Of a stretch of 53,659 nucleotides of DNA, positions 16,772-24,425 are shown in pieces. Origin of the DNA: Neobacillus cucumis. Its GTDB lineage: Bacteria; Bacillota; Bacilli; Bacillales; Cytobacillaceae. A program made the translations under genes and the position numbers. The stretch covers positions 1 to 53,659 of the forward strand of contig NZ_PGVE01000077.1 of assembly GCF_002860255.1 (NCBI RefSeq), read 5' to 3'. The stretch's first letter is position 1. Each line of letters opens with the position of its first letter. The notes under the pieces were generated by a model, which made no database searches, was not told the origin of the DNA, and saw only the letters and a list, made by a program, of their open reading frames with translations.

Positions 16772-16778
16772 TTATTGA

Positions 16779-16812
16779 GGGAAAGAGTGAAATTTTACTC
16801 TTTCCCTTTTTT
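16779..16812 (+). terminator. Terminator after the TerC gene
   Basis: GGGAAAGAGT and ACTCTTTCCC form a perfect 10-bp stem with an 8-base loop and are followed by TTTTTT. Confidence 0.92.
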
Positions 16813-16891
16813 ATTACTCCATTCTTTAAGTGAACTTTGCTCCCTTTTTAAGAGGGTACTTTAAGTAAAGTATTTTTGTTTTGCCTATATA

Positions 16892-17110
16892 TTCCTCTTG
16901 TGTGTTTCTTATTTAAACAGTTTAATGCGAATCTTTTAATTTCGGTAACGTTTTCAATAGAAAAGTTTCAAAATGTAACAATAATTATAATTATCGTATT
17001 TTTTTAGGTAGATTATTAACCTATAATTCAATTATAAAGTAGGTGGTGATCAAATGATAAGGGTACTTATAATGGCTGACGATTTTACGGGAGCACTTGA
17101 TACTGGAGTC
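16892..17110 (+). repeat. Duplicated regulator-operon intergenic region, copy B
   Basis: Partner of copy A at 14661. Here the kinase start is intact, but the ribosome site that would serve a leftward regulator gene has lost a base (TTCCTCTTG instead of TTCCTCCTTG). Each copy has thus kept only the half it still needs. Confidence 0.88.
16942..17027 (+). promoter_or_regulatory. Promoter region of the acid-sugar operon
   Basis: A perfect -10 TATAAT lies at 17022-17027; the hexamer 17 bases upstream is TTTTTT, a poor -35, as expected for an activated promoter. The dyad TAGGTA (17005-17010) / TAACCTA (17017-17023) fills the spacer and is kept in copy A, so it is a candidate regulator site. A cre-like GGTAACGTTTTCA (16944-16956) lies about 65 bases upstream of the -10, with three mismatches to the CcpA consensus. 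No -24/-12 sigma-54 promoter (TGGCAC-N5-TTGC) is visible. Confidence 0.6.
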
Positions 17111-18304
17111 CAATTCTCTAATTATGGTGTGAATACTGTAGTGACCTCAGATTTGGATTTTGAATTTGGTGAAACCAAAGATCAATTAGAGGTACTTGTC
17201 TTCAATACTGAAACAAGATATTTGAATAAATGTGACGCCTATGAAGTTATTAAGAAAATTGCCTTAAAAGCGAAAGAAGAAAATATTCCATATATATTTA
17301 AAAAAGTTGATTCAGCATTAAGAGGAAATGTTGCTTCTGAGTTAAGAGCTTTGAGTGATGTTTTTGAGGATGTAACCATTCCTTTTATTCCGGCGTATCC
17401 AGAACAAAATCGCTTTAGTTGTGAAGGAATATTACTTATTGATTCCATTCCAGTAAATGAAAGCGTTTTTGGACAAGATCCGTACGAACCAGTAACGGAA
17501 AGCCATATCCCATCTCTTCTACTTAAAGAAGCAGATTTAAAAACTTATATTACAAAAAAATATGACATTCCTCCAAAAGAAGAAAGAATTTTGTTAATAG
17601 AAAGTCACTCTGATGAGGAGATGTTATCTCAAGGGAATGAGCTGTTATTGAATGATGCATTAAAGATAACGGTGGGGTGCGCTGGGTTTGCTAAAGCATT
17701 AGCAAATATAATCTATAAAAACAGGGATACCACTAAAAACGATATGGAACTTCCATTATTGATTGTATGTGGAAGTGTGAATCCTGTAACAAAAAAGCAA
17801 GTTGTATTTGCGGAAGTGAATGGTTATGAAAGAATATCTTTAACGTTGGAGCAACTTTGGGATAAACAATATTGGGAAACAGAAAAAGGGCAAGAAAATA
17901 TCCATCAATATTTAAAAATTGAACAGCCTTTCATGTTTGAAACATTTGGGAATGTATCGAACGATCAAGTAGATCAACTGCCTGATCAAGGAAATGAACT
18001 AAGATTTAGGATAGGACAGTCACTCGGATACCTAGTAAAGAATCTTATGTCAAATGGTATGAAAAGAACGATATTATTTACAGGTGGAGATACATTATAT
18101 CAATCGATGAGAGTATTGGGGATTACTGAAATTAAACCTCTGAAAGAATTATTCCCAGGAATTGTTCTTGGAAATATTGATTTTAAGGATGAAAAACATT
18201 ATGTCATTACTAAATCTGGCGGATTTGGTGATGAGGACCTATTTATTAAATTAAATGCATTGATTAAGGACAAAGGGGATGCACATTATGTTAAATCAAT
18301 ATAA
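17054..18304 (+). CDS. Four-carbon acid sugar kinase (DUF1537 family)
   Basis: A 416-residue kinase of the OtnK/DtnK family. N-terminal substrate motif MADDFTGALDTGVQF (residues 6-20), the KKVDSALRGNV block (near 87) and the C-terminal nucleotide motif FTGGDT (about 355) are all present. Family members phosphorylate D-threonate, D-erythronate, L-threonate or 3-oxo acid sugars at O4. Together with the PdxA2-like gene downstream, the known logic is acid sugar to 4-phospho acid to DHAP plus CO2. AGGTGGTGATC precedes the ATG. The dehydrogenase gene overlaps its end by 17 bases, so the first four genes are one operon. The exact substrate is not settled by sequence. Confidence 0.88.
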   Translation: MIRVLIMADDFTGALDTGVQFSNYGVNTVVTSDLDFEFGETKDQLEVLVFNTETRYLNKCDAYEVIKKIALKAKEENIPYIFKKVDSALRGNVASELRALSDVFEDVTIPFIPAYPEQNRFSCEGILLIDSIPVNESVFGQDPYEPVTESHIPSLLLKEADLKTYITKKYDIPPKEERILLIESHSDEEMLSQGNELLLNDALKITVGCAGFAKALANIIYKNRDTTKNDMELPLLIVCGSVNPVTKKQVVFAEVNGYERISLTLEQLWDKQYWETEKGQENIHQYLKIEQPFMFETFGNVSNDQVDQLPDQGNELRFRIGQSLGYLVKNLMSNGMKRTILFTGGDTLYQSMRVLGITEIKPLKELFPGIVLGNIDFKDEKHYVITKSGGFGDEDLFIKLNALIKDKGDAHYVKSI

Positions 18305-19445
18305 TTTAAAAATGCCGACAAATGTATTTGCAGGTTCAGATGCCATGCAAAACCTCCATACCATTATCAAAGATGGTGTGACAAAAATCACGATATTTAC
18401 AGATAAAGGCATACTTAAAGTTGGATTGCTAGACGAAGTCATTAGTATTATAGAAAAGAATAATATCGAGTACGAAATCTTATCTGATATACCAACAGAG
18501 CCATCTTATATAGAGGCTCAAGAGGTTGTAGAACATTTTAAAGCACTGAACTCTGATTTTATCATTGGAGTTGGTGGTGGAAGTGTTATGGATATCGCTA
18601 AATTAGCATCCGTGTTATCTACTGATGATTATACTGTAAAAGATTTACTAGAGGATCCATTAGTAGCTAAAAAACAAGTGACAACATTAATGATTCCTAC
18701 CACAGCTGGTACAGGATCCGAAGCAACTCCCAATAGCATTGTAGGTGTACCTGAAAAGAATTTAAAAGTTGGTATTGTAAATGGTGAATTAATTGCTGAC
18801 CATGTTATTTTAGATAGCAACATGATAAAAAATTTACCTAAACCTATTGCAGCAGCAACAGGTATTGATGCTCTAGCACATGCTATCGAATGTTTTACTT
18901 CAAAAAAAGCTAACCCAATCAGTGATACCTTTGCACTAGAGGCATTAGATTTAATTATGAATAACATTATTGAAGCTTGCACAAATCCAGATGCACTTGA
19001 AGCGAAGCGTAATATGTTATTAGGTTCTTTCTATGCTGGGGTAGCGATTACATCTTCAGGAACTACTGCTGTTCATGCCTTGTCTTATCCTTTAGGTGGA
19101 AAATATCACATTGCTCATGGTGTTTCTAACGCAATTCTACTAACACCCGTTATGAAGTTTAATGAGCCAGTTATTAAAGACCTCTTAGCTAAAGCCTATG
19201 ATCGAGTGGTAAAGGAAAATAGTGAAGAATTAACTGTAAATGAAAAATCGAAATATATCATTGATTTAATAGAAAATATTGTGAAAACACTTGAAATCCC
19301 AACTAGCTTAAAAACTTTCAATGTGCCGGAAGAAGATCTTGAAGGATTAGTCGAGGCTGGAATGGAAGTTCAAAGATTACTTGTGAATAATAGGAGAGAA
19401 GTAACACCAGAAGATGCTCGTAAAATTTATCTAGAAATTATGTAG
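18288..19445 (+). CDS. Iron-containing (group III) alcohol dehydrogenase
   Basis: A 385-residue enzyme with the NAD-binding GVGGGSVMDIAK (~90), TTAGTGSEATP (~140) and the metal-binding blocks GIDALAHAIECF (~195) and HALSYPLGGKYHIAHG (~260-275), which supply the Asp and three His ligands. Such enzymes interconvert aldehydes and alcohols (lactaldehyde, glycolaldehyde, 4-hydroxybutyrate). The ATG at 18288 fits the AAAGGGG site; an ATG at 18279 is too close. It overlaps the kinase gene by 17 bases. In this operon it may reduce the aldehyde released by the DapA-family aldolase or oxidise a hydroxy-acid intermediate; both are inference. Confidence 0.88.
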   Translation: MLNQYNLKMPTNVFAGSDAMQNLHTIIKDGVTKITIFTDKGILKVGLLDEVISIIEKNNIEYEILSDIPTEPSYIEAQEVVEHFKALNSDFIIGVGGGSVMDIAKLASVLSTDDYTVKDLLEDPLVAKKQVTTLMIPTTAGTGSEATPNSIVGVPEKNLKVGIVNGELIADHVILDSNMIKNLPKPIAAATGIDALAHAIECFTSKKANPISDTFALEALDLIMNNIIEACTNPDALEAKRNMLLGSFYAGVAITSSGTTAVHALSYPLGGKYHIAHGVSNAILLTPVMKFNEPVIKDLLAKAYDRVVKENSEELTVNEKSKYIIDLIENIVKTLEIPTSLKTFNVPEEDLEGLVEAGMEVQRLLVNNRREVTPEDARKIYLEIM

Positions 19446-19456
19446 GAGTGAATAGT

Positions 19457-20356
19457 GTGCAAAACAAATTACAAGGAATTATTTCACCAATTGTTACACC
19501 TATGTATGACAATGAAGAAGTTAACTATGAAGAACTCGTAAATCAGGTGAATAGAGTCATTGAGAATGGTGTTCATGGTATTTTCACGTTTGGGACAAAT
19601 GGAGAAGGTTATATTTTAAGCGAAGAAGAAAAAGTGAAAATCATGGAAACAGTAGTTGATACAGTAGCAGGGAGGGTTCCAGTATATGCATCCACAGGAT
19701 TAGTTGGAACACAAGATACCATTCGCTTGTCTCTAGAAGCAAAGCGTGTGGGTGTAGACTACTTATCAATCATTACACCCTATTTTGCAACAGCCACTCA
19801 AGAAGAGATTTATCATCATTTTAAAACAGTTGCTGAAGCGGTTGATATGCCGATTGTTTTATACAATATTCCAGCTAGAACGGGTAATTCTATTCAACCT
19901 GCGACTGTTGAAAAACTAAGTCACATTGACAATATTGTTGGTGTCAAAGATAGCAGTGGAAACTTTGATAATATCCTTCAATATATTGAAAGAACAAGAA
20001 ATAGAGAAGACTTTTCTGTTCTATCAGGTAATGATTCATTAATATTATGGACGTTACTTGCTGGGGGAACTGGCGGAATTGCAGGATGTTCTAATGTTTA
20101 TCCGTTTACTATGGCACAAATATACGATCAATTTATGAAAGGTCATATTGAAGAAGCTCGTAAATATCAAGATTCTATCAGAAGTTTCAGAGATTGTTTT
20201 AAATTTGCGAATCCAAATACTGTGGTAAAAACGGCTGTTGAACTACTAGGCTATCCGGTAGGGAAGTGCCGCGCACCATTTAATCAAGTGTCTGATGAAG
20301 GAATTACAGCATTAAAATCAGTATTAAATGAAAATATTGAATTAGGAATGAAGTAG
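19457..20356 (+). CDS. DapA-family aldolase (dihydrodipicolinate synthase superfamily)
   Basis: A 299-residue TIM-barrel class I aldolase. The Schiff-base lysine lies in VGVKDSSG (~162), the tyrosine in LYNIPARTG (~136), and the pyruvate carboxylate-binding loop reads GTNGEGY where DapA has GTTGE. The family includes DapA, N-acetylneuraminate lyase and 2-keto-3-deoxygluconate aldolases, all forming or releasing pyruvate. The operon context (acid-sugar kinase, PdxA2, sialidase-like gene) argues for a catabolic keto-deoxy-acid aldolase rather than lysine synthesis. The GTG at 19457 is preferred since TAGGAG sits 8 bases ahead; the GTG at 19448 overlaps that site. The gene starts 11 bases after the dehydrogenase stop. 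Confidence 0.87.
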   Translation: MQNKLQGIISPIVTPMYDNEEVNYEELVNQVNRVIENGVHGIFTFGTNGEGYILSEEEKVKIMETVVDTVAGRVPVYASTGLVGTQDTIRLSLEAKRVGVDYLSIITPYFATATQEEIYHHFKTVAEAVDMPIVLYNIPARTGNSIQPATVEKLSHIDNIVGVKDSSGNFDNILQYIERTRNREDFSVLSGNDSLILWTLLAGGTGGIAGCSNVYPFTMAQIYDQFMKGHIEEARKYQDSIRSFRDCFKFANPNTVVKTAVELLGYPVGKCRAPFNQVSDEGITALKSVLNENIELGMK

Positions 20357-20369
20357 TTAGGAGGACATT

Positions 20370-21398
20370 ATGAAAAAAATTATCGGAATAACAATGGGTG
20401 ATCCTGCAGGTATCGGACCTGAAATTTCAATCAAAGCTTTTCAAAAGAAAGGCTTATATGAAAAATGTAATCCCTTACTAATTGGAGATAAAAGTATTGT
20501 CGAGAGCTATTTAGAGAAATTCCCAGAGATTAATTTGAAAGTAAATGCCATTACTACACCGGAAGATGGATTGTATGAATGGGGAACAATGGATGTCATG
20601 GACTTAGCTTCTGTAGATGCAAATGAATTACAGATTGGTGAGGTGTCTAAAGAGGCTGGAAATGCGGCATATCTCTATGTGGAAAAAGTCATTCAATTAG
20701 CCCTTGAAGGGAAAGTAGATGCCACCGTTACGAATCCATTAAATAAAGAAGCATTAAACTTAGCAGGACATCACTTTGCAGGTCATACTGAAATTTATGG
20801 ACAGCTTACAAATACGAATAAATTTTCTATGATGTTAGCTGATGGTGATTTAAGGGTGGTTCACGTTTCAACGCATGTTTCTTTAAGACAAGCCTGCGAT
20901 TTAGTTAAAAAAGAGAGAGTATTAGATGTAATAAACATTGCTCATCATGCTTGTTTAAACTTGGGTATCGAAAATCCAAGGATTGCTGTGGCGGGATTAA
21001 ATCCACATTGTGGAGAAAACGGATTGTTTGGTACGGAAGAAATTGATGAGATCATCCCTGCTATTGAAGCAGCTAAAAGTGAGGGGATGAATGTATTCGG
21101 ACCTTTACCTGCAGATACTGTTTTCTCAAAAGCTCGTGGTGGAATGTATGACATCGTTGTGGTAATGTACCATGACCAAGGACATATCCCATTAAAACTT
21201 TTAGGGTTTGTATTTGATAAACAAGAAAATAAATGGAAAGAGGTTTCTGGAGTAAATATTACATTGGGATTACCAATTATCCGAACCTCAGTTGATCATG
21301 GAACGGCATTCGACCAAGCAGGTAAGATGACTGCGAGTGAACTTAGTCTTGAAAATGCAATTGATTACGCGGTACAGCTGGCAAATAATGCTCATTAA
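20370..21398 (+). CDS. pdxA2: PdxA2-like 4-phospho acid-sugar dehydrogenase
   Basis: A 342-residue member of the PdxA family, opening ITMGDPAGIGPEIS and carrying the metal and substrate segments AGHTEIYG (~137), NPHCGENGLFG (~212-222) and MYHDQGHIPLK (~265-275). Classical PdxA oxidises 4-phosphohydroxy-threonine in vitamin B6 synthesis. The PdxA2 branch found beside DUF1537 kinases oxidatively decarboxylates 4-phospho-D-threonate or -erythronate to DHAP. Placement 13 bases behind the aldolase and in the kinase operon supports PdxA2. TAGGAGG precedes the ATG. Confidence 0.87.
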   Translation: MKKIIGITMGDPAGIGPEISIKAFQKKGLYEKCNPLLIGDKSIVESYLEKFPEINLKVNAITTPEDGLYEWGTMDVMDLASVDANELQIGEVSKEAGNAAYLYVEKVIQLALEGKVDATVTNPLNKEALNLAGHHFAGHTEIYGQLTNTNKFSMMLADGDLRVVHVSTHVSLRQACDLVKKERVLDVINIAHHACLNLGIENPRIAVAGLNPHCGENGLFGTEEIDEIIPAIEAAKSEGMNVFGPLPADTVFSKARGGMYDIVVVMYHDQGHIPLKLLGFVFDKQENKWKEVSGVNITLGLPIIRTSVDHGTAFDQAGKMTASELSLENAIDYAVQLANNAH

Positions 21399-21415
21399 GA
21401 AACTAAGTGAATTGT

Positions 21416-21529
21416 GTGATAATAGATTTATTAGAAAATTTAGATGCATATAGATCATTAAATCCAAAATTCTCCAACGGTTTAGAGAAATTAAACGAAG
21501 TCGAAATAGATATTAAGATAGAAATTTAA
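21416..21529 (+). pseudogene. Truncated YhcH/YjgK/YiaL (DUF386) gene remnant
   Basis: A GTG-started frame of 37 codons reads VIIDLLENLDAYRSLNPKFS, which matches the start of YhcH/YjgK/YiaL proteins, then NGLEKLNEVEIDIKIEI and a stop. Full members have about 150 residues, so most of the gene is lost. In E. coli yhcH belongs to the sialic acid (nan) operon, which fits the sialidase-like gene just downstream. Recognition rests on the first ~25 residues only. Confidence 0.5.
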
Positions 21530-21550
21530 TGAGAAAGATAGGGTGATTAG

Positions 21551-22726
21551 GTGATTAGTATGAGTAGCAATAAATTAGTCATTAACAGGTCGATTCCAAA
21601 CGGTAAATTAGTTCATGATGATTATACAAATATTGATTTTTCTTTCATTCCATCTGGTCCTTTTTCAACCGCACATGCACCAACTATTATTAAGTTAGAA
21701 GATGGAGATTTATTATGTGCATGGTTTGCAGGTTCATTTGAAGGTAGTCCAGATATTTCCATTGTATTATCAAAATTTAATCATGAAACGGAAGAGTGGA
21801 ATGAACCGAAAATTGTCTCGCAGGATGATACGCGTAGTGAGCAAAACCCATCATTCTTCCAAGCACCTGATAAATCAATATGGTTAATCTATACTTCTCA
21901 GGAAGGTCGACAACCAGGTAAAGATAATATGCAGTTTACGTCCATTATTAAATATCAGAAGACATACGACAATGGTGAAAATTGGACAGAACCGGAAGTA
22001 TTATTTAGCCAGCCTGGTACATTTGTTCGACAAGCGATTCAAGTATTAAGTAATGGAAGATGGATATTTAGCACGTGGGTATGTGAAGATTCAGAATTAG
22101 GTCTTACAAACGATCCTACCGTATTTCAAGTATCAGATGATGAAGGACTAACATGGAAAGAAGTACGCATGCCTGATAGTAACGGACGAGTACATGCCAA
22201 TGTTATCGAATTAGAAGATGGTCATTTAGTAGCGTTTATGAGAAGTAGATTTGCGGATTCTATTTATAGAAGTGAGTCAAAAGATTTTGGAGATTCTTGG
22301 ACAGTGCCTGAGCCAACAATCTTACCAAATAATAATGCGAGTATAAGTGCAATCAAATTAGATAACGGTGCTATTGCTATTGCTTATAATGCGAACGCTG
22401 CCATTCATCCACAAAAAGGTAAGGTAGCATGGCCTGGATTAAGAAATCCCGTAGTGGTTTCAGTGTCTGAAGATGGCGGAAATACTTGGCCAATCGGTCG
22501 AATTATTGAACACGCAGAAGGTTTCATTGGAGCAGAGAATAAAACGAATAATTCACAATTTGAATATCCTACTATTTATCAAGATGCACAAGGACGCTTA
22601 CATTTAGTATACGCATATAAGAATAGAATATGTGTAAAATATAATAGTTTTTCAGTTGAAGATATATATGGTGAAAAACGTGAAAATGAAGGGGTTTACA
22701 ATCCTACATCTGGAGAAATAAGTTAG
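21551..22726 (+). CDS. Sialidase-like BNR-repeat beta-propeller protein
   Basis: A 391-residue soluble protein with four Asp boxes (TYDNGENW 138-145, SDDEGLTW 195-202, SKDFGDSW 243-250, SEDGGNTW 306-313), the hallmark of sialidase-type six-bladed propellers. The segment AHAPTIIKLEDGDLLCAWFAGSFEGSPD (given here as residues 41-68, key residues His42, Trp58, Glu64, Asp68) resembles the BNR_2 group, which holds sialidase-like hydrolases and lyases such as rhamnosyl-glucuronate lyases. There is no signal peptide, so any substrate is handled inside the cell. A GTG at 21551 or ATG at 21560 may be the start. It follows the PdxA2 gene after a decayed gene, in the same orientation. Substrate and even catalysis are unproven. 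Confidence 0.78.
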   Translation: MISMSSNKLVINRSIPNGKLVHDDYTNIDFSFIPSGPFSTAHAPTIIKLEDGDLLCAWFAGSFEGSPDISIVLSKFNHETEEWNEPKIVSQDDTRSEQNPSFFQAPDKSIWLIYTSQEGRQPGKDNMQFTSIIKYQKTYDNGENWTEPEVLFSQPGTFVRQAIQVLSNGRWIFSTWVCEDSELGLTNDPTVFQVSDDEGLTWKEVRMPDSNGRVHANVIELEDGHLVAFMRSRFADSIYRSESKDFGDSWTVPEPTILPNNNASISAIKLDNGAIAIAYNANAAIHPQKGKVAWPGLRNPVVVSVSEDGGNTWPIGRIIEHAEGFIGAENKTNNSQFEYPTIYQDAQGRLHLVYAYKNRICVKYNSFSVEDIYGEKRENEGVYNPTSGEIS

Positions 22727-22751
22727 ATATTAAAGTTATCACATCATTATA

Positions 22752-22775
22752 GTTTGATAGGCTTTGGTATCAAAC
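22752..22775 (+). other. Hairpin between propeller and permease genes
   Basis: GTTTGATA and TATCAAAC form a perfect 8-bp stem with an 8-base loop. No T-run follows, so it is more likely an mRNA-processing or stability element than a terminator. Confidence 0.4.
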
Positions 22776-22827
22776 CCAAGTTAAAAATATTCAGTTAACT
22801 AGGGTTTTAAGAGAGGAGAAGTAAAAA

Positions 22828-24117
22828 ATGACATTGCACATGATTCTTGCCCTGGGTATCTTGATCCTGATGATTGGATTGATTATGTCAGACAAGATGG
22901 CCTTCGGTGCACCACCAGTCCTGGCCTGCCTTCTGCTAGTAGTTACCGGTTTGTCTACTGTTCAGGAGGCCTTCGCAGGCTTCGTGAACCCAAGTGTTAT
23001 CATGATCGCTGGCTTTATGGTTGTTATGGCGGGACTAATGAAGACTAGCTTGATTGGTAAGGTTCAGGCCTCTATGCTTGCTTTGGTAAATAAGGGCGGT
23101 TATAAGAGCTATGCTCTTTTGCTCGTGGTCGTTATGCTTGGTGCCAGTTTACCAGGTGCCGGTGCCACTGGTTACTATGTACTGATTTTATCCTTGATAT
23201 CTACTATCCCTTACAATAAAAAAATGCCTACGTCTAAACTGATGATGCCTTTGGGGTTTGCTACTAACCACCCTTTGATTCCTTTCAATGTAGCACTCTT
23301 CTATGGTGTTACTGTCAGCGTACTGGAAACGGCAGGTTATCACGACGGGCTTTCTATGACGAAATTTGCTGTAGTGAATTTCATCCTGGCTCTTGGTTTC
23401 TTAGTATGGAGTTTGGTTGCTTATCGTCTTCTACCGGATCATCCAATTAAGGAAGAAGTCACTGCATATGATGAGGTGGCGGCAACAACTGAGATTCAGG
23501 CTATGATGCCTGCTTGGAAAGAAAACTTAACCATCGCTTTATTTGCCCTTAGTGTTGTCGGTATGATGCTTATGAACGTATTGGGCAATGCTTCTTATGT
23601 AATCCCTGGCCTTGCAGGAGCAATTCTACTAATGATCAACGTACTTGATTTCAAGGAAGTTCGTGATAATATGGGTGCCCCTGTCATCCTTATGATGGCT
23701 GGTGTTATCGGCGTTGCTGACGCTCTAGCTAACTCTGGATTTACAGCTATGATCGGAAAGGTTGTAGCGCATTCATTAGGTACGAATATCAGTCCATTCA
23801 TTCTTATCTTGATTTTCGCACTTCTAACTAGTACCTGTGCTACTTTTACTGGTTCAAATATGGGTTCTGTATTCATCTTTGCGCCAATCGCTATTGCAAC
23901 CAGCCTTAGTTTGGGACTTAATCCTGTTGCTGCCGCAGTTGCAGTTGTAGTATCTGGATGGAACGGCGGGTACATGCCAATCGATGGTATGCCAGCTATG
24001 ATCTTAGGCATGGGTAAATATAAGCTTCCACAGTTCTGGTTGTTCTCAGTACCTATGTACCTGATCCGTATTATCGCACTGTGTGTAGGAGCTATTCTTA
24101 TTTTCCCTGTAAACTAA
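22828..24117 (+). CDS. SLC13-type (DASS-like) permease
   Basis: A 429-residue protein with 10-12 membrane helices and the short re-entrant signatures of the ion transporter superfamily: GAGATGYYVLILS (~110), the SNP-like FATNHPLIPFN (~149) in the first half and TCATFTGSNMGSVF (~340) in the second. It resembles SLC13/CitMHS-type organic acid transporters, so it probably imports the acid substrate of the operon. GAGAGGAG precedes the ATG. Its codon use is visibly more GC-rich (GCC, CTG, GGT) than the AT-rich genes 17054-22726, suggesting a separate origin. It ends 150 bases before a strong terminator. Confidence 0.82.
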   Translation: MTLHMILALGILILMIGLIMSDKMAFGAPPVLACLLLVVTGLSTVQEAFAGFVNPSVIMIAGFMVVMAGLMKTSLIGKVQASMLALVNKGGYKSYALLLVVVMLGASLPGAGATGYYVLILSLISTIPYNKKMPTSKLMMPLGFATNHPLIPFNVALFYGVTVSVLETAGYHDGLSMTKFAVVNFILALGFLVWSLVAYRLLPDHPIKEEVTAYDEVAATTEIQAMMPAWKENLTIALFALSVVGMMLMNVLGNASYVIPGLAGAILLMINVLDFKEVRDNMGAPVILMMAGVIGVADALANSGFTAMIGKVVAHSLGTNISPFILILIFALLTSTCATFTGSNMGSVFIFAPIAIATSLSLGLNPVAAAVAVVVSGWNGGYMPIDGMPAMILGMGKYKLPQFWLFSVPMYLIRIIALCVGAILIFPVN

Positions 24118-24140
24118 TAAGTCCGATCATAACGTGCGGT

Positions 24141-24242
24141 CTCAGGAAGAGAAAAAAATGGGTCTTATAAATTATTTAATATTTTTCAGTTGTACAATTT
24201 TGGTAACGCTCTCAGGAAGGAAAAAATGGGTGTTATAAATTA
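24141..24242 (+). repeat. Direct repeat pair after the permease
   Basis: CTCAGGAAGAGAAAAAAATG..TTATAAATTA (24141-24174) recurs as CTCAGGAAGGAAAAAATGGG..TTATAAATTA (24211-24242), 70 bp apart. Each looks like a ribosome site plus ATG with only a few codons before a stop, so the pair may be a decayed duplicated gene start. The 308-base gap 24118-24425 holds this pair and two hairpins. Confidence 0.6.
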
Positions 24243-24264
24243 CCAGGATTTTTCTGTAGTACCT

Positions 24265-24305
24265 CCGTTCGTAAAAGGACACTTTTACGAACGGATTTTT
24301 TTTGT
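24265..24305 (+). terminator. Terminator of the acid-sugar operon
   Basis: CCGTTCGTAAAAG and CTTTTACGAACGG form a perfect 13-bp stem with a 4-base loop, followed by ATTTTTTTT. A smaller GAGC/GCTC hairpin with TTTTTT lies at 24367-24388. Confidence 0.93.
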
Positions 24306-24425
24306 TCAAAAGAGGCCATCATGGTATACAGCGTAGGTGGGGCTGATACTAATATTTTTTTGGCATGAGCTAAATGGCTCTTTTTTATTTGCTTTCTTTT
24401 AGAGATTCGCTATAAAAATTCTTGA

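Noticed and set aside
16930..17053. Sigma-54 promoter for the acid-sugar operon
   Set aside because: No TGGCAC-N5-TTGC-like element; a TATAAT box is present and the regulator lacks GAFTGA.
19457..20356. Housekeeping dapA or nanA
   Set aside because: The loop reads GTNGEG instead of GTTGE and the gene sits in a sugar-acid operon; neither lysine nor full sialic acid genes are nearby, so only the superfamily is claimed.
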